A DNA stretch of 64,000 nucleotides from Halogranum rubrum (GTDB lineage Archaea; Halobacteriota; Halobacteria; Halobacteriales; Haloferacaceae), in NCBI RefSeq assembly GCF_900114455.1, contig NZ_FOTC01000005.1, positions 1 through 64,000 on the forward strand, written 5' to 3'. Both the position numbers and the translations under genes were made by a program. The notes beneath the pieces were generated by a model, which was given only the letters and a program-made list of their open reading frames with translations, had not been told where the DNA came from and did no database searches. Every line of letters begins with the position of its first letter. The first letter of the stretch is position 1. Below, piece by piece: positions 41,868 to 50,769 of the stretch.

Positions 41868-42503
41868 TTAGCGAGACGACGACGACGAGAGCGACTTCCG
41901 GTAGACGACGGTCGGATGTGACTCGCCGTCGACGTCGAAGGCCCGTTCGTCGACGAGTTCGAACCCACGTGCCTCGTAGAAGCGCCTCCCAGTTTCGTTC
42001 TCGGAGAACGTCTCGACGGCGAGCGCCGTCGTCCCGTCCGGAAGCGCGTCGGCGACTGCGTCGAGGAGCGCCGTCCCGATGCCCTGTCGCCAGCGGTCCG
42101 GGTCGACGTAGAGCGCTCGCAGTTCGACGGCGTCCTCGGGGACGAACTCCGTTCTCTCCTCGCCCCACACGAACTCCGCGAAACCGTAGATGGTTGTGTC
42201 GGCGTCAGCGGAGTCAGCGTCGACAGCGGAGTCAGTGACAGTGGAGTCTCCACCGGTAGCCTCCGCGTCGACGACGTTCGGGTCACTCGTGCTATCGCCG
42301 TCACAGGCGACGAGGAACGCCGTCTCTCGTCGGTTCGTCACGTCGGCGAACCGTCCTTCGACCGACTCGGCCGACAGCGGTGCGTTCGGTTCGGGCAAGG
42401 TCGACTCCGGGAGGATGTCAGCGTAGGCGACACGCCACGCGGTACGGTTGACTTCGATGGCACCGCGAACGTCGGCGCGTGACTGCGCTGGGCGAACGTC
42501 CAT
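41868..42503 (-). CDS. GNAT acetyltransferase with acidic insertion
   Basis: 211 residues. The fold begins MDVRPAQSRADVRGAIEVNRTAWRVAYADILPES. The acetyl-CoA loop is LRALYVDPDRWRQGIGTALLDAVADALPDG and motif B is VETFSENETGRRFYEARGFELVDERAF. Between strands, residues about 70-105 form an insertion of Asp/Ser/Thr/Ala that looks recently expanded (VDAEATGGDSTVTDSAVDAD). The target is unknown. It lies 11 bp from the convergent coiled-coil gene and 60 bp upstream of nothing on its own strand, so it is monocistronic. Confidence 0.88.
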   Translation of the reverse strand: MDVRPAQSRADVRGAIEVNRTAWRVAYADILPESTLPEPNAPLSAESVEGRFADVTNRRETAFLVACDGDSTSDPNVVDAEATGGDSTVTDSAVDADSADADTTIYGFAEFVWGEERTEFVPEDAVELRALYVDPDRWRQGIGTALLDAVADALPDGTTALAVETFSENETGRRFYEARGFELVDERAFDVDGESHPTVVYRKSLSSSSSR

Positions 42504-42563
42504 GCGAGAGGGTTCACCGGTGGTGAGAAAAAAGAAACTGGCCGACGACGCCGGGTGACGTCG

Positions 42564-43922
42564 TTACGGACGAGCAGTTTCGAGTGCGTCGCGTGCCTCT
42601 TCGGCGAGTGTCTCGGCCCGGTCGGCGTCGCGTGCCTCGGCGTAGATTCGGACCTTCGGTTCGGTGCCGCTGGGGCGGACGAGCACCCACGCGTCGCCGT
42701 AGTCGAGGCGGTAGCCGTCTTTCGTGTTCGGTTCGGCATCGGCCTCGGCGGCGTAGGCCGCCGCGGCGTCGAGCATCGCGTCGAGTTCGGTCTCCGTCTC
42801 GTAGGTCAGGTTGACCCGGACGTTGTGGTAGTCGGTGTAGGGGGAGACCACCTCGCTCGCGGGACGCTCGGCGACGAGTTCGAGGAACTTCGCGCCGATG
42901 AAGCCGCCGTCGCGGACGAGTCGGTAGTTCGGGAAGAAGATTCCGCCGTTGCCCTCGCCCGCGATGGGGATGGTCGCACCGTCGGCCCACAGTTCGCGGA
43001 TGCGGGTGATGATGTTCGTCGACCCGATGGGTGTGAGTTGGAGGTCCGCGCCGACGTCGTCGCAGACGTCGACGAGTCGCTGCGAGACGTTGACGGCGGC
43101 GACGGTGGTGTCACCGGCGTCCAACTGCGAAGCAGCGAGTGCGGCCAACGAGGTGTCGCCCTCGATGTACTGGCCGTGCTCGTCGAAGAAGATGGCCCGG
43201 TCGGCGTCGCCGTCGTGGGCGATGCCGACGTCGGCCTCGGAGACGCGGACGAGGCGGCCGAGGTCAGACAGATTCTTCTCGACCGGTTCGGGTTGTCGAC
43301 CGGGAAAGTGGCCGTCGGGCTGAGCGTTGACGGTGATGACTTTGCACCCCAGTTCGCGGTAGAAGTCGGGGCTGGTGAGTACGCCCGCGCCGTGGCCGGG
43401 GTCGAGTGCGACCGTCAGATTCGCGTCGGCGATGGTGTCGCGGTCGACCGTCGCGAGCATCTCGTCGACGTAGTCGCGGTTCGCCGAGTCGACGCGGCGA
43501 GTCGTGCCGACGCTGTCCCATGCGGCGACGGCGAACTCCTCGGCGAGGATGTGTTCTTCTATCTTCTCGAGTCGGTGGACGGGGAGTTCGACGCCGTCGG
43601 CACCGACGAGTTTCACGCCGTTGTACTCCGGCGGGTTGTGCGAGGCGGTGATGAGGACGGCCGGGATACTCTCGGCGTCGCAGTACCGCACGACTGCTGG
43701 GGTAGGGGCGACACCGAGTCGGTCGACGTCGGTTCCGACACTGGCCAGTCCACTGGCGGCGGCGTTGGTGAACATCTCGCCCGTCGTCCGGGTGTCACGT
43801 GCCACCACTGCCCGATCGGTCTCCCACACCGTTCCGGCGGCCTTCGCGACGCGGAGAACGAACTCGGGGGTGAGTTGCTCACCCGCGACACCGCGCGTGC
43901 CGCTCGACCCGAATAGCTTCAT
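42564..43922 (-). CDS. glmM: Phosphoglucosamine/phosphomannomutase
   Basis: 452 residues of the alpha-D-phosphohexomutase family. The start motif is KLFGSSGTRGVAGEQLTPE, the phosphoserine loop ITASHNPPEYNG (S94), the metal-binding loop HDGDADRAIF, the sugar-binding GEGNGGIFF, and the phosphate-binding RPSGTEPKVRIYAEA. GlmM versus phosphomannomutase cannot be settled from sequence alone; it feeds UDP-GlcNAc or GDP-mannose for surface glycans. The ATG at 43922 has GGCTTTCACC about 27-34 bp upstream, so the 29-codon extension is rejected. Confidence 0.92.
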   Translation of the reverse strand: MKLFGSSGTRGVAGEQLTPEFVLRVAKAAGTVWETDRAVVARDTRTTGEMFTNAAASGLASVGTDVDRLGVAPTPAVVRYCDAESIPAVLITASHNPPEYNGVKLVGADGVELPVHRLEKIEEHILAEEFAVAAWDSVGTTRRVDSANRDYVDEMLATVDRDTIADANLTVALDPGHGAGVLTSPDFYRELGCKVITVNAQPDGHFPGRQPEPVEKNLSDLGRLVRVSEADVGIAHDGDADRAIFFDEHGQYIEGDTSLAALAASQLDAGDTTVAAVNVSQRLVDVCDDVGADLQLTPIGSTNIITRIRELWADGATIPIAGEGNGGIFFPNYRLVRDGGFIGAKFLELVAERPASEVVSPYTDYHNVRVNLTYETETELDAMLDAAAAYAAEADAEPNTKDGYRLDYGDAWVLVRPSGTEPKVRIYAEARDADRAETLAEEARDALETARP

Positions 43923-44017
43923 TACGTTCTGTTCCTCGTTCCGGGGTGAAAGCCGTTCCGAAGGCGAGAACGTTCGCGGGAGCGTGACAGGGCCTCGTTC
44001 GAAGGCCAAAACGGGAA

Positions 44018-44668
44018 CTACTCGTCGGCCGCTCGTAGTAGATTCCGCTCTTCGAAGACCCGTGCGAGGCGGTCCATGGAGGCGACGACGACGTCACAGG
44101 ACGAGCGAACGGCGTCTTTGGGGACGAATCCGACCGCGAGACCGGCGACTTCGAGCATCGGGAGGTCGTTCGCGCCGTCGCCGACGGCGACGGTGTGGGC
44201 CATCTTCACGTCGAGTTCGTCGGCCAGACGCTCCAGTTCGCGGTCTTTGGTCCCCTCGATGAGCGGTCCGTCGACGTCGCCGGTCAGGCGACCACCCTTC
44301 ACCGGGAGACGGTTGGAGACGATGTGGTCGACCTCCACGCCCTCGGCTTCGAGTGCACGTTCGACACCGCGGTCGAACCCACCGGTGAGGATGGCAGTGG
44401 CGTGGCCGTAGTCGTTCAGTCGCTGGATGAGTTCGGCCGCACCGGGGCGGAGTTCGACCTCGCCGTAGGCCTCCTCGGCCGACTCTTCTTCGAGCCCTTC
44501 CAACAGAGACGCACGCTTGCGGAGACTCTCCGCGTAGCTCATCTCGTCGTTCATCGCACGTTCGGTGATGTCGGCCATCTCGTCGGCGACGCCCATCCGC
44601 TCGCCGAGCAAGACGGTCATCTCCGAGTCCGAGAGCGTTCCGTCGAAGTCGAAGGCAACGAGTTTCAC
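44018..44668 (-). CDS. serB: Phosphoserine phosphatase
   Basis: 216 residues, HAD family, final step of serine synthesis. Motif 1 is AFDFDGTLSDSE (D7, D9), motif 2 ILTGGFDRGVE, motif 3 lysine in GTKDRELERLAD, and motif 4 VAVGDGANDLPMLEVAGLAVGF, which is highly characteristic of SerB. The start is a GTG at 44668 with TGGTTTGAAA about 27 bp upstream. serA lies 950 bp away on the opposite strand, so the two serine genes are neighbours but not an operon. Confidence 0.95.
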   Translation of the reverse strand: MKLVAFDFDGTLSDSEMTVLLGERMGVADEMADITERAMNDEMSYAESLRKRASLLEGLEEESAEEAYGEVELRPGAAELIQRLNDYGHATAILTGGFDRGVERALEAEGVEVDHIVSNRLPVKGGRLTGDVDGPLIEGTKDRELERLADELDVKMAHTVAVGDGANDLPMLEVAGLAVGFVPKDAVRSSCDVVVASMDRLARVFEERNLLRAADE

Positions 44669-44733
44669 AGTTCACTCTCGTCGTCTGCCGGTTTCAAACC
44701 ACCTGAAGGAGTCAGGAATTGGCCAGAAAAGAC

Positions 44734-45387
44734 TCAATCGAGACCGGTCGGCGTCCACGTTCGCGGGCCGATGCTGGCACCGCGAGTGCGAAGTTCTTGT
44801 GTCCCCGCCGGCGTGTCACGGACTTCGACGACGGCGTCGAACGGTTGCATGAGCACGTCCACGCTGGCGTCGTCCACCATCGTATCGTCGAGTGCGAAGA
44901 CACCGACGAACTCCGAGTTCCGGATGCGGCCAGTCATGACGTGGAGGAACTGGAAGATTCGACGCAGGTCCGAGTACATCAACATCGTCGACAACGAGTG
45001 AAGACCGAGACGAGCGGTGAGTCCCTCGTCGTAGTAGCGTCGCATGAACTTCGTGACACCGATTCCGATACCCGTGAGTTCGCCGGGCGTCGAAACGTAC
45101 GACACGGTGGCCGAGTCGCGAGTGTCGCCGAACCCACGGACGGCACCGGTACAGTCGACGACGGAGAGGCGGTCGCCTGGAGACGACTGCGTTACGCGCT
45201 CGAAATCACGAACCGTCTGTGCCGCACTCTTGCGAGTGGTGACCGCGATAGTGCCGCGTTCGTGTGGCTTCCCCTGTGCGAGCAGGGCGTGCATGAGTCG
45301 TCGTTTGCCCGTCATCACTGGACCCGTGACGAGCACGTTCGACCCGGCACGCAACTCGTCGATGGGAAGTGACTCGGCTACCCCCAC
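44734..45387 (-). CDS. RecA/KaiC-like ATPase, DUF7504 type
   Basis: 217 residues. Walker A is LVTGPVMTGKRRLMHALL (22-29). A strand with VVDCTGAVRG and the LGLHSLSTMLMYSDLRRIFQFLHVMTGRI helix follow, then the GVFALDD strand and a C-terminal strand pair ending EVRDTPAG. This fits a family of small haloarchaeal RecA-like proteins usually tied to signalling and chromosome functions; the role is not established. The start is a GTG with GGAGGT about 4 nt upstream and an A/T box (GTTTCAAATA) further up. A leadered Shine-Dalgarno start is rare here. Confidence 0.8.
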   Translation of the reverse strand: MGVAESLPIDELRAGSNVLVTGPVMTGKRRLMHALLAQGKPHERGTIAVTTRKSAAQTVRDFERVTQSSPGDRLSVVDCTGAVRGFGDTRDSATVSYVSTPGELTGIGIGVTKFMRRYYDEGLTARLGLHSLSTMLMYSDLRRIFQFLHVMTGRIRNSEFVGVFALDDTMVDDASVDVLMQPFDAVVEVRDTPAGTQELRTRGASIGPRTWTPTGLD

Positions 45388-45617
45388 AGGTACCTCCGTC
45401 CCCGCATGATTCGCTCGTTTGCACTACCCCTATTTGAAACCCGAGAACACGGGACGCACACGGGTCGCTGGGAAGCCACACGACAGCGGCAGTTTCACCG
45501 GCAACAGAAGCAGAGAATATGCACGCATGTGTATAGAACCCATGTGACAACCCCAAGAACGCGGCATGTTCGGCACAGGAAGAAAGCATTAACCACCGGG
45601 CATGGCTCACACGACGT

Positions 45618-47213
45618 ATGAAGGTACTCGTCACGGACCCCATCGCCGACGCCGGCCTCGACCGGTTGCGTGATGCGGGCTACGAGGTAGAGACCGCCTA
45701 CGACGTCGAAGGCGACGCACTCTTGGACGCCGTCTCCGACGCGAACGCGCTCGTCGTCCGCTCCGGAACAGAAGTCACCGAGGAGCTGTTCGAGGCCGCA
45801 CCGAATCTCGTCATGGTGGGCCGCGCCGGTATCGGTGTCGACAACATCGACATCGACGCCGCCACCGACTACGGTGTCATCGTCGCCAACGCCCCCGAAG
45901 GGAACGTCCGTGCCGCCGCCGAACACACCGTCGCGATGGCGTTCGCCGCCGCCCGCTCTATCCCGCAGGCACACGTTCGCCTCAAGAACGGCGAGTGGGC
46001 CAAATCCGACTACTTGGGGACCGAAGTCAACGGCAAGACCCTCGGCGTCGTCGGTCTCGGCCGCGTCGGCCAAGAGGTCGCCAAGAAACTCGGGAACCTG
46101 GGAATGGACCTCGTCGCGTTCGACCCCTACATCAGCGAGGAACGCGCCGACCAGTTGGGCGCCGAACTCGTCGACTTCGAGGCGTGTCTCGAACGCGCCG
46201 ACTTCCTGACCGTCCACACGCCGCTGACGCCGGAGACGGAGGGGATGATTTCGCTCGACGAACTCGAACTGATGGGCGGCGGCTATCTCGTCAACTGCGC
46301 CCGCGGCGGCGTCGTCGACGAGGCGGCGCTCGCCGAAGCAGTCGACGCCGGCATCCTCGACGGGGCCGCAATCGACGTCTTCGCCGACGAACCGGTCACT
46401 GAAGACAACCCGCTTCTCGGTGTAGAAGACGTCGTCGTCACACCGCATCTCGGCGCATCGACCTCGGCAGCACAGGAGAACGTCGCGACGAGCATCGCCG
46501 ACCAGATAATCGCCGCGCTCAACGACGAACCGGTGATGAACGCGCTGAACGCACCGTCTGTCGACGAGAGCGCCTTCCCCCGCATTCGTCCGTACATCGG
46601 TCTCGCCGAGACGGCCGGCAAAATCGCCGCCCAGGTGTTCGACGGCCGTATCTCGGAGGTCGAAGTCCGCTACGAGGGCGACATCGCCGCCGAGGGTATC
46701 GAACTCGTCACCGCCAGCGCGCTGAAGGGCGTCTTCGAACCGCTGGAGTGGCAGGTCAACGCGGTCAACGCACCGCGAATCGCCGAGGAGCGCGGTATCG
46801 AGGTCAGCGAGACGAAGACCCGACAGGCCGAGGACTTCCAGAGTCTCATCACCGTCCGCGTCGGCAACGACGAAGGGTCGCTCGGCGTCTGCGGGACGCT
46901 GTTCGCCGGCGACGACCCGCGTATCGTCCGCATCGACGGCTACCGCGTCGACGCCATCCCACACGGCCACATGCTCGTCGCCCGCAACTACGACAAACCG
47001 GGCGTCATCGGCCTCATCGGGACGGTCCTCGGCGACCACGGTGTCAACATCGCCGGGATGTTCAACGCTCGCCGCGCCGGCACGCAGAGTGGTGGCGAGG
47101 CGCTGACCGTCTACAACCTCGACGCGCCCGTCACCGACGAGGTGGTCGAGCAACTCCTCTCGGACGACCGCATCGCAGATGTGAAACGCATCACGTTGAA
47201 CGGCGACGAGTAG
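45618..47213 (+). CDS. serA: D-3-phosphoglycerate dehydrogenase
   Basis: 531 residues, first enzyme of phosphorylated serine synthesis. The substrate domain (1-100) includes VGRAGIGVDNID. The NAD domain has VVGLGRVGQEVAKKL, the arginine of NCARGGVVDEAAL, the catalytic acid in DVFADEP and the His of VVTPHLGASTSAAQ. An intervening domain (about 320-450) and a C-terminal ACT domain (NYDKPGVIGLIGTVLGDHGVNIAGM...) make it the long, serine-regulated type. A TATA-like GCATTAACC sits at -27, so the transcript is leaderless. Confidence 0.97.
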   Translation: MKVLVTDPIADAGLDRLRDAGYEVETAYDVEGDALLDAVSDANALVVRSGTEVTEELFEAAPNLVMVGRAGIGVDNIDIDAATDYGVIVANAPEGNVRAAAEHTVAMAFAAARSIPQAHVRLKNGEWAKSDYLGTEVNGKTLGVVGLGRVGQEVAKKLGNLGMDLVAFDPYISEERADQLGAELVDFEACLERADFLTVHTPLTPETEGMISLDELELMGGGYLVNCARGGVVDEAALAEAVDAGILDGAAIDVFADEPVTEDNPLLGVEDVVVTPHLGASTSAAQENVATSIADQIIAALNDEPVMNALNAPSVDESAFPRIRPYIGLAETAGKIAAQVFDGRISEVEVRYEGDIAAEGIELVTASALKGVFEPLEWQVNAVNAPRIAEERGIEVSETKTRQAEDFQSLITVRVGNDEGSLGVCGTLFAGDDPRIVRIDGYRVDAIPHGHMLVARNYDKPGVIGLIGTVLGDHGVNIAGMFNARRAGTQSGGEALTVYNLDAPVTDEVVEQLLSDDRIADVKRITLNGDE

Positions 47214-47469
47214 CCGAACACCGTCCCAGTCCTATCGCATAAACCAGGTTTTAATCGCTGGACAGCGGTACGACGTGAAGTGAGACGAGTCAATTCTTGC
47301 GGCGCACTAACTATCGCGAGCGACACTCACAAGCTAGCGAAAGTCCGAGCGTACCCTAGGTTAAGCTGACGTAAAATGACGAGTAACTAATGTGACACCT
47401 GGCCATGGTCATCTCGTCAGGGCGACTTCAGTAGTCGATGCGAGAAGGGGCCCTGACGGATGATACACC
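47214..47469 (+). promoter_or_regulatory. Upstream region of the curlin-like gene, with 5' stem-loop
   Basis: 256 bp after serA. Candidate TATA boxes are GGTTAAGC (about 47360) and AACTAATG (about 47386). The latter predicts a leader of roughly 50 nt. Within that leader GTCAGGG (47416-47422) can pair with CCCTGAC (47451-47457), closing a 28-nt loop that ends 12 nt before the ATG. GGATGA between the stem and the ATG is a weak ribosome-site match. A leader with such a stem is unusual in this organism and suggests control after transcription. Confidence 0.45.
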
Positions 47470-48135
47470 ATGTCAAGAAAATTCGGACGGCAAGTGCTAG
47501 TCGTGTTCGTAGTTGCTACAATCGCGCTCAGCGGGTTCGCCGGGATGGCGTCCGCGTGGAGTTGGGACGAGAAGAACGACGCGGACCAAGACCAGAAGAG
47601 CGAGCAGTCGAGTTGGGCGGACCAGTGGGGCTACGACAACGACGCTGACCAGGAGCAGAAGAACGACCAGCGCCAGGGCGTCAGCCAGGAGGGCGACCGT
47701 AACGACGCCGACCAAGAGCAGAAGAACGACCAAGACCAGTGGGCCGACCAATGGGGCGCACACAACGACGCTGACCAAGAGCAGAAGAACGACCAAGAGC
47801 AGGGTGCCGAGCAGAAGGGCTACAAGAACGACGCCGACCAAGAGCAGAAGAACGACCAGTACCAAGAGTCCGAGCAGAAGGGCTACGACAACGACGCTGA
47901 GCAAGAGCAGAAGAACGAGCAGGACCAGGACTCCTCGCAGAAGGGCGCATACAACGACGCTGACCAAGAACAGAAGAACGACCAGTACCAGCGCTCCGAG
48001 CAGAAGGGCGCACACAACGACGCCGACCAAGACCAGAAGAGCGAGCAGGACCAGGACTCGACGCAGAAGGGCTACAACAACGACGCCGACCAAGACCAGT
48101 CCAGCAGTCAGACCCAGGTCGTCTACCAGGGCTGA
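47470..48135 (+). CDS. Secreted curlin-like 21-residue repeat protein
   Basis: 221 residues. The signal peptide (1-29, ...GFAGMASA) is followed by WSWDEK and then eight exact-length 21-residue repeats (36-203) plus a partial ninth. The unit is NDADQEQKNDQ-x-Q-x3-QKG-xx. Across each junction it reads Q-x-G-x2-N-x-A-x3-Q, the consensus of bacterial curlin (CsgA) repeats. Odd positions are N, A, Q, Q, N/S, Q, Q, x, Q, G, while even ones are charged, as expected for a beta-solenoid with an inner amide ladder. No CsgG/E/F-like gene is nearby. Function unknown; an extracellular amyloid or matrix fibre is inferred. Confidence 0.85.
   Translation: MSRKFGRQVLVVFVVATIALSGFAGMASAWSWDEKNDADQDQKSEQSSWADQWGYDNDADQEQKNDQRQGVSQEGDRNDADQEQKNDQDQWADQWGAHNDADQEQKNDQEQGAEQKGYKNDADQEQKNDQYQESEQKGYDNDAEQEQKNEQDQDSSQKGAYNDADQEQKNDQYQRSEQKGAHNDADQDQKSEQDQDSTQKGYNNDADQDQSSSQTQVVYQG
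47575..48132 (+). repeat. 63-bp tandem repeats coding for curlin-like units
   Basis: Eight units of 63 bp (47575-48078) and a partial ninth. The first third of each unit, coding NDADQEQKN, is the best conserved at DNA level (AACGACGC, then GACCA and AGCAGAAGAACGA). The last third varies. Equal length and in-frame repetition indicate growth by unequal recombination or slippage. Confidence 0.9.
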
Positions 48136-48254
48136 ACGAGTTCCTACCGATTCACGATTGAACACCGACTCGACCGCTGACCGTGTGCCATCGTTTCGGT
48201 CGTCGAGTCAGGTACGAGGCCGAGTCGAGAAGTGATTCGACCTCGACTGCGTTC

Positions 48255-48260
48255 TTTTTT
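48255..48260 (+). terminator. T6 terminator after curlin-like gene
   Basis: TTCTTTTTTCC about 120 nt after the stop codon is the first T-run downstream of the repeat gene and lies before the convergent coiled-coil gene. It probably ends that transcript, which would have a 3' untranslated tail of about 120 nt. Confidence 0.55.
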
Positions 48261-48350
48261 CCGTCACCTCGTCAGAGCCAGCAGCGCCGCTGGGAGCGGC
48301 ATCGACCGACGAAAAGCGTGCGCGTCAGTGCCGACTCGCGGGTCGGCGAG

Positions 48351-48824
48351 TCACCGCCACGGCAACAGTTGAAGGAGACGCTCTCGAAGCGGGCGCGTAT
48401 CGGCTTGTCTCTTCGCGTCTGTCGTCCGTGAGACGGAGACGGCACGTTCCGCACGGTCGAAGACGGCGGTGACGCGCGAACGGACGGGATGGACGTCCGT
48501 CTGCTGTTGTTTCGGTGTGACGTTCGTCTCGGCGAGGACGTGCTCGTACCGGTGGATGATCTCTTGGTGGTCGGCGTCGCGTCGCGCGAGTTCGCGTTCG
48601 AGGGCGGCGACTTCGGCCTCCAGTTCGGTGATTCGCTGGGCCGCCTCGTCGGCGTCGTCGGGCGAGTTTCGTGAGTCTCGTGCGTCTCGCGAGGGGTCAG
48701 GGCGAGACTGCGACCCGCCGTCGTGAACGGCGAGACGTTGGTCGCGCACCGTCGGCGGGTGAGGGGCGTCCACGTCGCTGTCGCTGTCGGTTGGTCGCGT
48801 CCGGTCGCCGCGAGCGTGACTCAC
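48351..48824 (-). CDS. Haloarchaeal protein with central coiled coil
   Basis: 157 residues from the GTG at 48824. Residues 1-55 are disordered-looking (Arg, Asp, Ser, Pro). A strong coiled coil follows (AAQRITELEAEVAALERELARRDADHQEIIHRYEHVLAE), then a basic C-terminal region ending RLLQLLPWR, a possible amphipathic membrane anchor. I chose the GTG because the A/T box CTTATTCAC (about 48861-48869) lies downstream of the alternative ATG at 48875. No family recognised. Convergent with the curlin-like gene. Confidence 0.65.
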   Translation of the reverse strand: MSHARGDRTRPTDSDSDVDAPHPPTVRDQRLAVHDGGSQSRPDPSRDARDSRNSPDDADEAAQRITELEAEVAALERELARRDADHQEIIHRYEHVLAETNVTPKQQQTDVHPVRSRVTAVFDRAERAVSVSRTTDAKRQADTRPLRERLLQLLPWR

Positions 48825-48929
48825 GGTCCCGGTCGGCAGGCTACTCGAAGGCACACACGTGAATAAGTAACACACCGTGAAAAGCGTGCGTCAGACACCC
48901 GTCACGCGGGGGGAGACGAGGAGACGCGC

Positions 48930-50234
48930 TTACCGGCCGAGCAGTCGCTTCAGGATACCGCCACGACCCGACGACTGACCTTCGAGATGTGACAGTACCT
49001 CGTCGGTGTCGTTCGGGACCGGTTCGGGTTCGTTGCCGGCCTCGAACGCCGCATCGGGGTCTTTCAGCAGGTGGCCCGTCGTGAGACAGACGACGTCTTC
49101 GTCCTCGTCGACGACGCCACGGTTGGCGAGTTTCTGGAGGCCTGCTACGGAGGCCGCAGAGGCGGGTTCGACGCCGATGCCTTCCTTGGCGAGTGCGCGT
49201 TGCGCCGACGTGATGGCGTCGTCGGAGACGGCGACGGCCGTCCCGTTCGTCTCGCGGATACCGGGCAGTGCTTTCGGCGCGTTGACCGGGTTGCCGATGC
49301 GGATGGCCGTCGCCTTCGTCTCTACCTCCTCCCAGCGACGGACTTCGTCGGCGTCGTTCTCGATGGCCTCGACCATCGGCGCGGCCCCCTCGGCCTGGAC
49401 GCCGGTGAGTTTCGGCACGTCACGGGGGTGGAGTGCGCCGGCCTGGACGAGTTCTCGGAACGCCTTGTACAGCGCAGCAGTGTTGCCCGCGTTGCCGACG
49501 GGCAGGACGATACGGTCCGGGTAGCGGCCGTGGTCCTGACGGAACTCTTCGAGAATCTCCAGGCCGATGGTCTTCTGGCCCTCCAGTCGGAAGGGGTTCA
49601 GCGAGTTGAGCAGGTAGGCCTCGCCGCGGGCGGCGAGTTCCTGGACGATGTCGAGACACTCGTCGAAGTTGCCGTCGACTTCGAGGATACGCGCGTCGTG
49701 GAGCGCCGCCTGCGCAATCTTTCCGGCGGCGACTTTGCCTTCGGGCAAGAGGACGAGCGTTTCGAGACCGGCACGCGACCCGTAGGCGGCGAGTGCGGCC
49801 GAGGTGTTCCCGGTCGACGCACACGCGAGTCGGTCGACACCGAGTTCTCGGGCGACGGTGACGCCGACGGTCATGCCTCGGTCTTTGAACGACCCCGTCG
49901 GGTTCATCCCCTCGTGTTTGATTCGGAGGCGGTTGACGCCGACGCCCTTCTCCAGTCGAGGGACGTAGTGCAGCGGCGTCGACCCCTCCGGGATGGAGAC
50001 GGCATCGTCGAACGGGAGTGCCGCCGAGTAGCGCCAGACGCCGTCTCCGTCGAAGTCGTCCCACGTCGGGAGAGTCGAGTAACGGACTTCGAGCAGGCTG
50101 TCACAGTCGTCGCAGGTGTAGCGGACGGCTTCGAACGGGGCGAACGTCTCGCCGCACTCGATACACTCCAGCCACATCCCGTCGACGGCGTTCTCCGGTG
50201 CTTCCGGAGCCTCCGTCGAGAGTTCGAGACTCAT
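48930..50234 (-). CDS. thrC: Threonine synthase
   Basis: 434 residues, PLP enzyme converting phosphohomoserine to threonine. An N-terminal zinc ribbon (CIECGETFAPF...CDDC) is followed by KHEGMNPTGSFKDRGM with the PLP lysine K117. CASTGNTSAALAAYG, LLPVGNAGNTAALYKAF (the PLP phosphate loop) and EPASAASVAGLQKL follow in order. The last 40 residues are a linker and a basic end (GGILKRLLGR). CTTTTGA sits about 27 bp before the ATG. No other thr genes nearby. Confidence 0.96.
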   Translation of the reverse strand: MSLELSTEAPEAPENAVDGMWLECIECGETFAPFEAVRYTCDDCDSLLEVRYSTLPTWDDFDGDGVWRYSAALPFDDAVSIPEGSTPLHYVPRLEKGVGVNRLRIKHEGMNPTGSFKDRGMTVGVTVARELGVDRLACASTGNTSAALAAYGSRAGLETLVLLPEGKVAAGKIAQAALHDARILEVDGNFDECLDIVQELAARGEAYLLNSLNPFRLEGQKTIGLEILEEFRQDHGRYPDRIVLPVGNAGNTAALYKAFRELVQAGALHPRDVPKLTGVQAEGAAPMVEAIENDADEVRRWEEVETKATAIRIGNPVNAPKALPGIRETNGTAVAVSDDAITSAQRALAKEGIGVEPASAASVAGLQKLANRGVVDEDEDVVCLTTGHLLKDPDAAFEAGNEPEPVPNDTDEVLSHLEGQSSGRGGILKRLLGR

Positions 50235-50316
50235 TGGTTCGGTGGTCGTCGCGGTCCGTCAAAAGGAGGGCGGTTTGGGGAAATTTGGCGACGGGTGACG
50301 AGATGTAGCGGTAGGG

Positions 50317-50691
50317 TCAGGAGTCCTCGCCGAACCCGTCGATTGCCGCGTGGACCGTCTCGACCCACTCGTCGAGTGCCTCGTGGAGCATCTCCTTCGC
50401 TTCGTCGAGCGGCGTCGCAGTGTACTGATAGACGTAGCCGCCGGGGTCGAGCAGGCGTCGACGACGTTCGACCAGCCCTTTCTCCAGCAGGGTCGTGAGC
50501 GACCGGTTCACGTTGCTTCGGTCCCGGTCGAGTTTCTGGGCCAACTCGGCGACGGTGCTTCCGGGGTTGTCGCGGAGGACGAGATACGTTCGGCTCTCGT
50601 GGTCCTGAATCCCGAAAACACACGCGAGTACGTGCTGGAAGCTGGGGTCCTCGGTCTGCAGGAGGTCCTCCATATCCGACCGGTCTGTCAT
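50317..50691 (-). CDS. Small winged-helix transcription factor
   Basis: 124 residues. The winged helix reads FGIQDHESRTYLVLRDNPGSTVAELAQKLDRDRSNVNRSLTTLLEKGLVERRRRLLDPGGYVYQYTATP. This is a TrmB/MarR-like layout with the recognition helix at DRSNVNRSLTTLL. A C-terminal helix (LDEAKEMLHEALDEWVETVHAAIDGF) would form the dimer. There is no ligand domain. Its target is unknown; thrC lies 82 bp downstream on the same strand. Confidence 0.85.
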   Translation of the reverse strand: MTDRSDMEDLLQTEDPSFQHVLACVFGIQDHESRTYLVLRDNPGSTVAELAQKLDRDRSNVNRSLTTLLEKGLVERRRRLLDPGGYVYQYTATPLDEAKEMLHEALDEWVETVHAAIDGFGEDS

Positions 50692-50769
50692 GGCACACCA
50701 TTTGCGACGACCGGAATTAAAACTCTGCGTTGGCGAGGTGCGTGCAGTCTGGGTGAGAGGTTCGGGGAG

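Noticed and set aside
45406-45621. 71-codon + strand frame upstream of serA
   Set aside because: His/Arg/Thr-rich, overlaps the serA promoter and start, no conserved look.
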